DNA of 64,000 bases from Engraulis encrasicolus (lineage: Eukaryota; Chordata; Actinopteri; Clupeiformes; Engraulidae): assembly GCF_034702125.1 (NCBI RefSeq), contig NC_085875.1:38846240-38910239 (forward strand), read 5' to 3'. Positions 55,167 to 64,000 of this stretch are shown here, in pieces; position 1 is the stretch's first letter; each line of letters begins with the position of its first letter. The notes below the pieces were generated by a model, which saw only the letters and a list, made by a program, of their open reading frames with translations, was not told where the DNA came from and ran no database searches. The position numbers were made by a program, and so were the translations under genes.

Positions 55167-55883
55167 TCAGTGGCCTTGCTGGCTAGAGGCTGACAGTGGA
55201 GGGAGAGTGGGTTGAGTGTTCAGCATCTTGATCGCTTGGTGCATTGTGCTGCTCGCCAGCCGGGTGGTACGGGAACGGAGGCGCCTGTACCTCTTTCCAG
55301 AGGGCAGGAGGCTGAACAGTTTGTGTGCAGGGTGGCTTGTGTCTTTGATGATCATCAGTGCTTTCCGGGTGAGGCGTGTGGTGTAAATGTCCTGCAGGGA
55401 GGGGAGTGGTACTCCAATGATCTTCTTCGCTGTGTTCACAACACGCTGGAGTGTCTTCCTGTTTTTCTCCGTGCAGCTTCCTCCCCACACTGTGATGCAG
55501 TTGGACACGACGCTCTCTATGGTTCCTCTGTAGAATGTTGTCATGATGGAGGGTGTAGCACTTGCCTTCTTTAGTTTGCGCAGGAAGTAGAGACGCTGAT
55601 GGGCCTTCTTCGCCAGTGATGTAGTGTTGGTGGTCCAAGAGAGGTCGTCGCTGATGTGCACTCCAAGGAACTTGGTGCTGCTCACTCTCTCCACAGCATC
55701 GCCGTCGATGGTCAGTGGTGGCAGTTGTTTTTGGACCCTTTGGAAGTTGACAACAATCTCCTTGGTCTTGTTGACATTCAGCAGGAGGTTGTTGTCTTTG
55801 CACCATCTGGCCAGCAGGTCTACTTCTTCTCTGTAGTGAGTCTCATCGCCCTTGGTGATGAGGCCCACCAGTAATAATACCAT
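55167..55883 (-). pseudogene. C-terminal part of LINE reverse transcriptase ORF
   Basis: Encodes the end of a non-LTR reverse transcriptase: VDLLARWCKDNNLLLNVNKT, KEIVVNFQR, KFLGVHISDDLSWTTNT, KKAHQRLYFLRKLKKA, ITVWGGSC, RVVNTAKKIIGVPLPSL, LLPSGKRYRRLRSRTTRL. These blocks follow the catalytic YADD box in fish L2-type LINEs. The box itself is cut off: the ORF starts inside the segment just after it. No frameshift or stop is seen in the remaining 238 codons, suggesting a fairly recent insertion. It is not functional on its own. Confidence 0.88.
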
Positions 55884-56574
55884 AATGGTTAAGAAATGAG
55901 AAATAATACTTACATAATGGCTAACTCATGATTTACTAAGGGTTAACTAATGTTAAAATAAGGCTTAACTAAGGCTTAACTTATGCTTAACAAAGGGTCC
56001 TTATTATAAAGTGTTTGTTTAGTGTTGTATTTTTTCAAGAAACTTCTGCAAAGTCTGGATTTATTTCCTTCGAGTGTTGCATGAAGTTTTCACCAAAGGT
56101 CTTGCATTGATGATGGTAGTCTGAACAACCAGCAAAGAAAAACCAGCATCAATACAAGATCATGGTGTAAACTTAATGCCTAAATAGATTGGGGAAATCC
56201 AGACATTACAGAAGTTGCAAGGTGATATTAGTGTGTGTGTGACCTCTCTTTTTTCCCGACAACTTGCTTTTTGCAGGCTGTGTATTACATACGTAGATAT
56301 AATGAACAAAATGTCTCCCTGATGTCACAAGATTCTTGTCCAAAAAAAAATCTACAGGGCTGAATAATGCAAAACAGGACCAAATGGGTTCTAGTTCTAT
56401 GGTAATTCACCCGAAACGCCTTCTCTAAAAAGGATGTTGAGTGTATTGCAGAAGACCAACCCAGCTTGGCTCTGTGGTGCAAGTCATTTCATAATGGCTT
56501 TGCCGGGTCCAGTTGAAACTTGCTGCTGTGAGGCAATATCTTGTGCATGACACGTGTGTGTGTATGGGTGCAGG

Positions 56575-56710
56575 GAAGGCGGCAGATGGGGTCAATTGTC
56601 CCGGGCCCAGAGAGAGGAAGGGCCCTCATTACATTGCATGTATTGGGTGGGGGGCACGTTTTAAGATGTCTTCGTCCCGGGCCTGGCCAAAGCTGTCAAC
56701 GGCCCTGCGC
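56575..56710 (+). repeat. interspersed repeat, copy A
   Basis: GGTCAATTGTCCCGGGCCCA ... GGGCCCTCATTACATTGCAT ... CCGGGCCTGGCCAAAGCTGT. The same word order recurs at 58.0 kb. Confidence 0.55.
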
Positions 56711-56946
56711 ATTTGTATGTACGTGTACATGTACAGTATGTGCCCTATATGATTGTGTGCACACATCTCCAAAGTATTTCTCTTGAACAAGTGTCTAATA
56801 TAAATGGGGTAAAACAGAAAGGTCCAGGTGTTTCCTGCGCTTGGTTGAATAAGTGGTCCACAAATTCGCCCTGCTTGAACCTTGGCAGCTTCTCCTTGGA
56901 GTTACAGTAGGAGCCTGTCGGAAAACTATGAAGAGAGCCGGGAGCT

Positions 56947-56960
56947 TTCTCTCTCTATCG

Positions 56961-56998
<38 letters not shown>

Positions 56999-57300
56999 CA
57001 CACACACACCATCTCTCACAGATACACACTGTCTCTCTCAAACACAAACTCAATCACATACTATACAGTACTCTTGTATTTCCCATCTCTCTCTCTCTCT
57101 CTCTTTCTCTCTCATATGGATGGAAGCCTCTACAATGTAGATCATTACTCACTGAAGCAGCAAGTGCCGTCTGACAGACAGACGTGTCTTGTCCTCCGCA
57201 GATGTTCACACCCCGAAGAGATTACAGCAACCACTAGCCTCCACTGTAGCCTGAGGTAGCCATATAAGGCATCATCATTCTCTCTCTCTCTCTCTTTCTT

Positions 57301-57388
<88 letters not shown>

Positions 57389-57499
57389 TCACACACACAG
57401 ACAAAGGCCTTTTCATTCTCTCTTGCTCTTCTCTCTCCCTCTATCTCTCTTTCTCTCCGCTGTCTTTCTTGCTTTTCCTCTCTTTCTGCCTGCCTTTAT

Positions 57500-57561
<62 letters not shown>
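56947..57561 (+). repeat. cluster of (CT)n arrays
   Basis: 56,947-57,000, 57,273-57,382 and 57,507-57,561, separated by non-coding sequence with no recognised gene. Confidence 0.95.
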
Positions 57562-57564
<3 letters not shown>

Positions 57565-57994
57565 ACTTGTGTTGCCTTAGGCCTACTCCTCCTCCATTCC
57601 TTCCTTTTATCTATTATTTCCAGAAATGATAAGGAAACCACACCTTTGCGCTGATGAGGGTGTGTATGGGAGAGGAATGAATGTGCGCTTTTAAAAAAAC
57701 TACAACAAAAAAGCCGTTTGATTGACAGCTGAATGGGAGGTGATGTCATCGCCTCTTCCTTGGCCCATATTTATTTATTTGGCCATGTGTCATACTCTCC
57801 ATCCTGATGTCATCAGGAAGTGACGTCACTGAAGCCATCATCGCAGCTAGCACCTACGAGAGCCAGGATAGGCTGGTGGAGGAGAGGAGAGGAGAGGAGA
57901 GGCCAGGCTGGTGAGGTATGCACTGGACGTGGCATATGTAGTTGTGCTGGGCTGCCCTTTTTTCCCACACAAGGGAGCATATACCCAATGAAGT

Positions 57995-58150
57995 ATACAG
58001 ATGGGGACAAAGGGGTCAGTTGTCCTGGGCCCAGGGAGATGGAGGCCCCAGAATTAGCTTCTCATGAAATTGTATGCATTGGACGGGTTGGGTCCTTTCA
58101 GATGACTTTGTTCTCACCCCAGGCAAAGCTCTCAGCGTCCCTGCACATAC
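57995..58150 (+). repeat. interspersed repeat, copy B
   Basis: GGTCAGTTGTCCTGGGCCCA ... GAGGCCCCAGAATTAG ... CCCAGGCAAAGCTCTCAGC. A diverged copy of the 56.6-kb repeat. Confidence 0.55.
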
Positions 58151-59486
58151 CACAAGGGAACTGTTTGTTGGGATAAAGGAGGCGTAAAGGGGGGCGACTC
58201 AGGGCACACATTTTGAGGGTCGATTGAGCGTCATTGTTCCTGGTTGCTGTGGCAGACATCCGGTGGTGGTGGTGGTGGTCCTGAAGTGTGCCTATCTCCC
58301 GTCTCTTTATTTGTCCACGCATCAGCAGTGCTCCGGCACACCGTGACTCTGGTCGGACGCGAAGCACGCAGCAGTGGTGGCAGCAGTGGTCAAGTCACTT
58401 ATGCCCTTATCAGCAGGAAGTGTACGCCCTTCTCTTCAGCCAGCCCAGTTGGTCCCCGGGCACTGCACGCAGAACAGGCAGGCTCCATGGCAACCGCCCT
58501 GGAGAATATTGAGTGGACTTTTTCCAGCTTGTTCACATGTCTATTAACACCTTGTCAACTCATGTTCCCTTAAAGATTAAGATCAAGACGCTTTTTATTC
58601 GTGCAGAGGGGAATTTGTCGCGGACATTCTAATCACACTTTGCCACTCGGCCTGTCGCTGGGCATGGCATGCAGAAGAATAGCAACCCCATAGCAACAGG
58701 TGACTATTAGATTGAGGTTTTTGTCATGTTATAAGAGCATTCGAGCTGGTCTGTCAATGCTTTGTCAATTCATCATCCTTTGGAAAGGGACTCTGTCCCT
58801 CCAATCACTCAAACATACGTATTGCCTCCCAGTGGCGTGCACAGACATTTTGTGGGGCAAGTGCTGGTGATGTTGGGGGCAAGTGGAACTTCCGACTAGG
58901 AGGCGATAGAGGCTATGCATTGTATTGGGGTATTATTGTTACAGGCTCTCGATTGTGAAGCATTATAGATTATCATGTCAACATATGGACCACAGTAGTA
59001 CATTGTGACAAAAACAACTTTCAAAAAGGTCATTTTTGTCCTGTAGGACGCAGGGCCAGGTGCTTTAGCACCACCTCCTCCCTCTCTGTGCATGTCTATG
59101 GCCTCCCCACATATTTTTTCACCTGAACTGTCAGTGTGGGGAAGGTGGCCCTTACAGTAACCGCATCAATGCATTATGTCTTCTTTCCAAAACAGATAAC
59201 ATATAGCCTACACTTCAACATACTGTTACTGTTTTGTCATTATTATTACATTATATGACATACACAGTATATTTTTCTGCATCTTTTGAAATATCACAGT
59301 GTTACAGCAACTTTAGTCCCAGCATGCCCTCCATGTCTGAGCCTTGTCTGTCCCAAACAAGGGGGGGACCAGTGTCCTGTGGGGTGAGGAGGATTTTCCC
59401 ATCCGCCCTTAACTCCTAATCCCTTACAAGGCCCTGAGAAAGAGAGGGGGGTGTGGAGAGAGGGGGAGAGCAAGCCAAGCAAGTGG

Positions 59487-59489
<3 letters not shown>

Positions 59490-59573
<84 letters not shown>
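59490..59573 (+). repeat. (GA)n microsatellite
   Basis: About 41 GA units. Confidence 0.97.
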
Positions 59574-59574
<1 letters not shown>

Positions 59575-59932
59575 AGACAGCCGAGCAGTGGGCAGTCCAG
59601 GGCATGGGAGGGCGGCCGGCTACAGAGCTTGGATGGAGTCTGTGCTTTAAGGCTACACATAGGAATGCAATGGGCAACTGCCAGGGGCCTATCAGATGCA
59701 ATTACAGCAACTGGGCGAGACCCTTGGCAGCACGGCGTACTCGACTCCTGGTCTTGCTGCTGGGGCTGGCAGATGGGGGCTGGAGGGGCTGGTGGGGTGC
59801 AGTGCGAGTCCCCGGGGGGTGCTCTGTCTTATGGCTTGAGCGTTTGTTTTGCAGCCCTTGCAGGTTTTACCTGTCTGGGGGCCCTAACTCAATGGCTCCT
59901 GTGTGTGTGTGCGTGCCTGTGTGCGTGCATGC

Positions 59933-60035
<103 letters not shown>

Positions 60036-60309
60036 CGTGCGTGCGTGTGTGTGTATGACGCCATATGTATTCTGTTGCAAATTAGGATCAATTTAAGATT
60101 GATCTAAAAAAGATAGGCCCCTGCATAATATCAACACATGTTGCTCATTAGTACTTGTCTGGGAATAGATTCAGTCAGTCAGTGGGAGGTGCTACTGGTT
60201 TTGACTGCAACTCATTTCCGAGCACTAAAATAAGGAAATAAACATGCACATTAAAAAAAATGGACACAGGAGTCACAGCCAGAGCATTTAAACGAGATCA
60301 TGTAATTCC

Positions 60310-60775
60310 TACTTTACATTACATTACTCCTGGCTGATGCTTTTATACAACTCAACTTAAACCTATTTCAGGTTATTGGTTACAATCTGGATTGGAACAA
60401 TGTGGGGTTAGGTTATCCTGACTATCATCGACATTCAAATCTCTTTGAGACTTGGTCTGACCAAGAGCATAACAAGCAACATTTCCCAAATGGCATGGTT
60501 GACCCACCTCCCTTGGTTTGCTCCTGGTTGTTTGCTTCCGGACAAAATGGGAGGAGTTCCTGTTTTTTTCCCGAAGCTCAGAAACAATATTTGTATTGCT
60601 CCTGGCCTGACTGGAGGCGTCACTCGGAGGGCGCGGCCTCACTAGGGTTAGGCGGCATGCTAAGAGGCACTTCAGTCATACATTAAGGTCTAGGAATACA
60701 CCTTCCTCCTATTAGGTAGGGTGGGATTTGAAACCGGCAAGCCTCTGATCTAAATACCACTATGGTAGAATACCA
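60310..60775 (-). mobile_element. possible SINE on minus strand, interrupted
   Basis: TTTACATTACATTAC, GCTGATGCTTTTATACAAC and GTGGGGTTAGGTTATCC look like the reversed tail and body of a HE1/V-type fish SINE. GGGATTTGAAACCGGCAAGC and CTCTGATCTAAATACCACT (60,723-60,763) look like its reversed tRNA-like head. About 260 nt of unrelated sequence lies between. Confidence 0.5.
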
Positions 60776-60779
60776 TCGC

Positions 60780-61640
60780 AAAAAAGAGTAATTTTCCACT
60801 GTATACGTCTTTTAAGGCATTTAACAAGTTAAGGTGATCATGTATTACAGGATTTGTAGCACAATATGGTATTATTGTGTACAATATAGTTGTAGACTTG
60901 TAGCATAAACTGTGTAGAAAAGAATATCGTATTGTGTAAGACACACTGTACAGGAGTGCTTTACACATAAGCTGCTCTTACTGAGGCCTTTTTATGTCCG
61001 AGTTAAGTTTTCATGGTGCATGCGGATTACAACTATAATAATATATAAATAATACACAGATATTTGGTTCTGCCAGCCATCTCCAAAAACAGCCCAAAAC
61101 TGCCTTCTGTAATTGTTAAAAGTACATTTCAGCTGCTCAGCACTTTCTCAAACCAAGGAAGAAAAAACACTTTGGAGGAGTCATTTTTAAATCCCTGACA
61201 CTAAACACTGTCGGTTTATGAGCTGTCCAGCAGGACTGCACATTCTGAAATAACTGTATTATCTCAGGCAGGGTGTGATTCTAAATCATTAAACCTGCAG
61301 TGTAGGAGTTGAACCAGGGTGGAAATGTCCATCTTTTTTTCTGTTTGGTGTCTTAAATACACCGACAAAAATGGCCGAAAACGATTTACCAATGCCACCC
61401 ACATAAGCCTCTCAAATTTGTTTTTAGGTAGGTGGCAGTGATTATAAAAAAAACGCTATTCAAATAATGTGTTAAGAGACGTTATCTAAAGTATGACAGG
61501 ATTTCGCTTTTGAAACACCTATCAATTCAGTTTTTTTTGTAGGTGGCTATGATAAGGAGGGAGACAGGGAGGTAGGCAGAGATATTTTACGTTCTCTGCA
61601 CACAGATAATGAACTTGGTTCTTGTTCTTGTCAATTTCCA
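60780..61640 (+). other. intergenic, nothing recognised
   Basis: AT-rich sequence without a supported gene or repeat end. Confidence 0.5.
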
Positions 61641-61645
61641 AGTAA

Positions 61646-61648
<3 letters not shown>

Positions 61649-61742
<94 letters not shown>

Positions 61743-61747
61743 TGCGT
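61649..61747 (+). repeat. (GT)n then (GCGT)n microsatellite
   Basis: GT array to about 61,723 then GCGT units. Confidence 0.97.
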
Positions 61748-62114
61748 GCGATATGTGAATAACATTCTTTCCCAGCCTGCTTTCCCGATCTGCTCATTCA
61801 CTGGCTGAGTTTTGAAGTTTTTCCGGTTCATGTTGAAAGAAAGAGGGGAAATGTTCAGCGCTACCAAATAAAAAGCCAAAACGAGCAAGTGGTGCAAATT
61901 GACTCCAACTTCCCACGTTTACTTTGTAAGCACAGACAAACAGCATTTTCCTAACTGAGCTCATTCACACTGCTGTTGTGTTGATGGTTCAAAAACCGCA
62001 ACCTCCTTGTTCCTGCATAGAAAACTTGGTGAATAATTGGTTGCACAGTTGAATTTTGGAACTTGAGCTCAAAAGTCTTTGTTCAGAGTCTTAGTTAAAG
62101 CTTAGGTTCACTTT

Positions 62115-62290
62115 TGCCTCTTTTCCACTGGCGGTTTTCTGGTAGGCCTACAGCTCAACAAAGGTGCGACTCGGCCACCACTATTTGCTTTAAGATTGTG
62201 TCCTGCCTATTTGAAAAGCAAAAAGTGGCGGCCGAGTCATGCTGTGTCGAGCTGTAAGCCTATCAGAAAACCAGCAGTGGAAAATAGGCA
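62115..62290. mobile_element. 176-bp MITE/hairpin
   Basis: TGCCTCTTTTCCACTGGCGG and TTTTCTGGTAGGCCTACAGC pair with GCTGTAAGCCTATCAGAAAA and CCAGCAGTGGAAAATAGGCA. ACTCGGCCACCACT pairs further in. Arms are about 70 nt. Confidence 0.75.
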
Positions 62291-62784
62291 TTTGTAACTC
62301 TCAATGATGCAAACTTGCACTGCTGATATTGGTGAGTAAAGTTAAGTAACAGAGGAGAAGAGACGTTAACCTCCCTGTAAGCACATGCAGAAAACTTGAA
62401 TAACAGGTGGACTAACAGGTGATGTGTTGGAAATTTGGGAAGTTTTGATTCAAATTTACATCTTTGTTGAGGCTTCCCATGATCACCTCGTAACTCAGAA
62501 AAACTGCATCTGTTTCTGACTCCATGGACTAATTTACACTGGTATTTTGTATTGCTGAAACACTTCCTATTCTGTCACAGTCTGGGCCAAGACAGCTTCA
62601 TTACTATGGCATGGGCCCAGATGGGTGTAGTCAAGTGTGAAGGATGTGAACGGCTCTTCCTAATTTATTGCGTATTTATGATGAGATGCTACAGTATAAC
62701 AAGCTCTCTTTACTTGGCCACTTCATCAAAACATATTCATCCTTCACATGATCTTTGGCAAACTAAATTTAAAAAGAAAACATT

Positions 62785-62945
62785 GGCCCTGCCGTGGTCT
62801 AACGGTTGGGCACTGCATTGCACTAGCGACCCGGGTTCGATTTCTGCCCAGGTCATTTGCCGATCCTTCCCTGTCTCTCTCTCCACACTCAATTCCTGTC
62901 TCTCTTCCACTGACCTGTCAAAAATAAAGATATAAAAGCCCAAAG
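62785..62945 (+). mobile_element. tRNA-derived SINE, copy 2 (best preserved)
   Basis: The head CCCTGCCGTGGTCTAACGGT is box-A-like and GGGTTCGATTTCTGC is box B. The body is TTCCCTGTCTCTCTCTCCAC and the tail CAAAAATAAAGATATAAAAG. Confidence 0.8.
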
Positions 62946-63099
62946 AAATATATTTAGAAAAGAAAACATTGACTGTATGTCCACTGGTGGTCGGCAAGGT
63001 CTGTTTGTCTTTGTTTGAAATATTTTGGGCTTCTTTGGGGTTAACTTATTATGGGATTTATAATAAGTCCCATATTTATTTATAAGTCCCTTATTCATT

Positions 63100-63232
63100 T
63101 ATTTCAGAATGACAGTGGAGAGAGACATGGAGTGAGACAGGGAGATGACCCAGGCCAGATTCGAACGTGAGTCCCCCATGGATGAGTAGCCCATTTATGG
63201 TAGCCTACTGTGCATTAGAGCAATGCGCCCCA
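63100..63232 (-). mobile_element. tRNA-derived SINE, copy 3, reversed
   Basis: On the minus strand it reads GCATTGCTCTAATGCAC (head), GTTCGAATCTGGCCTGGGTC (box B and following) and CCCTGTCTCACTCCATGTCT (body). Same family as copy 2, tail to tail with it about 155 nt away. Confidence 0.7.
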
Positions 63233-63239
63233 TTTTTTG

Positions 63240-64000
63240 AAGGTTTATTAGCAGGGGGTTGTTAGTCAGAGATACTTTGAGGGATACATAGATGAAGAGG
63301 GTTATAGCGAGCCAGTAAATGGTGCAGCTTTAGTTGTGATAGTTGTCCATCGATCAATGACATCTGAACTATAGCATCAGAATAGTCTCTCCAGACCTCG
63401 CTGCTTGATTGTCTTAATTTATGGCCTATTGTTTAGATCAGCACTGCTCACTTCCCATGGCAGTATTAGTCTTTACTGGAATTAAGTAGGCTACACTCAC
63501 TCACCCTCCTCCTCACACCAATCTGCCTGGTGCCAATTGAACGCCCAACATTACACTGATATATTAAAAATGGACCACATAGTTTGACATAGCCTACAGC
63601 AAATATCCATAAAATGTCCAACCTCCTTCTCTTACAGTGACTCTGTATACAGTGACTGTCAATAGCCTAACTGAAGAGCCTGTTCCATTTCAAGAGTAGA
63701 CTAATTCTGTAATTGCCAAAAAGTATCCATTGGTGGCCAGGCAGTTGCCTTTCCCTCATCAATGTTTACACAACTGTATTGGAGGATGACGATATGGTTA
63801 GGCGGTGTGGTTAATCTGGCATCATCCATCTGAGCAAAATGGAAACAAAAAACCTTCCATGACAAGACAGTGAACAGATGTTAGGCATCGCTCAGAAAAA
63901 ATGGGCAATAGGAAAAAGAAATTCCAGTTGTAACATACATATTACAAGGTAATAAATGATCTGTGCTGTCATTACTGGTCCAGGATCGTTGCCACCACAG
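63240..64000 (+). other. window end, nothing recognised
   Basis: No exon, conserved ORF or clear repeat. Confidence 0.5.

Larger units (their letters stand above)
54314..55883 (-). mobile_element. 5'-truncated LINE (L2/CR1-like) with 3' UTR satellites
   Basis: Minus strand. The coding part 55,883-55,167 is open for 238 codons. The 3' UTR contains three (GT)n arrays on the + strand. The 3' terminus has AATAAAACC followed by TTGACTTGACTTGACTTGA-like repeats at 54,314-54,335. Truncation falls within the reverse-transcriptase catalytic region. Confidence 0.85.
52285..56005. repeat. composite foldback element of ~133-nt units, with nested insertions
   Basis: TGGCTAACTCATGATT then TACTAAGGGTTAACTAATGT and TAAAATAAGGCTTAACTAAG (55,917-55,974) is the reverse complement, with few changes, of 52,325-52,410. 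ACAAACCATTTACTAA at 54,283-54,298 is the complement of TTAGTAAATGGTTTGT at 52,301-52,316. In the right arm, units begin GTTAACTTA or GTTACCTTA near 53,955, 54,090 and 54,226. Insertions split it: the palindrome block, a MITE and a LINE. Confidence 0.65.

Noticed and set aside
55183..55874. Other frames over the LINE (207-codon minus, 120-codon plus)
   Set aside because: Out-of-frame shadows of the reverse transcriptase fragment.
57145..57260. Possible exon around TCCTCCGCAG|ATGTTCAC
   Set aside because: One acceptor-like site between CT arrays, but no donor-phase support and no recognisable protein.
58840..59095. Possible hAT element starting CAGTGGCGTGCACAGACAT
   Set aside because: The left end looks like a fish hAT terminus, but no complementary right end was found beyond TGTGCATGTCTATGG, which pairs poorly.
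62785..62860. tRNA gene
   Set aside because: Box A/B-like words are present but the cloverleaf is not intact, and it continues into a SINE body.

Overview
This window is vertebrate nuclear DNA, almost certainly from a teleost fish. It carries two large multi-exon genes, both on the + strand. Their exons were assembled by following conserved protein sequence across GT..AG junctions whose codon phases agree. Dense CA/GT, CT/GA and CTTT microsatellites, many short inverted-repeat (MITE-like) transposons, tRNA-derived SINEs and decayed non-LTR retrotransposons fill the introns and flanks, as is typical of teleosts. No bacterial-type operon, CRISPR array, rRNA or functional tRNA gene was seen.

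Layout. (1) 99-18,311: the last 12 coding exons of a PACS-family gene, best match PACS1 (phosphofurin acidic cluster sorting protein 1). They encode about 460 C-terminal residues ending at a TAG at 18,309-18,311. The 5' half lies before the window. A 3'UTR of up to about 3 kb may follow. (2) 18.3-23.7 kb: UTR and spacer with a 1.2-kb inverted-repeat element and a second inverted repeat. (3) 23,741-48,723: a complete nine-exon dcaf5 gene (DDB1- and CUL4-associated factor 5, a WD40 substrate receptor) predicted to make 990 residues. Its large last exon encodes a low-complexity acidic/Ser-rich tail. (4) 48.7-64 kb: dcaf5 3'UTR, then a gene-poor tract. This tract includes a composite foldback repeat (about 52.3-56.0 kb) that holds a 140-bp near-perfect palindrome, a MITE and a 5'-truncated LINE, followed by SINEs and microsatellites.

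The two genes have no obvious joint pathway: PACS1 sorts membrane cargo at the trans-Golgi/endosome, and DCAF5 recruits substrates to a CUL4-DDB1 ubiquitin ligase. They appear to be neighbours by synteny only.

The most unusual signal is that three exon edges have been partly duplicated into the adjacent intron together with microsatellite: pacs1 exon 10 donor, pacs1 exon 11 donor and dcaf5 exon 8 acceptor. The extra copy of the pacs1 exon-10 donor lies 162 nt downstream in an open, in-frame stretch, so its use would add 54 mostly Thr-His codons. At least five short elements have terminal inverted repeats and flanking 7-8 bp direct repeats readable in the sequence.
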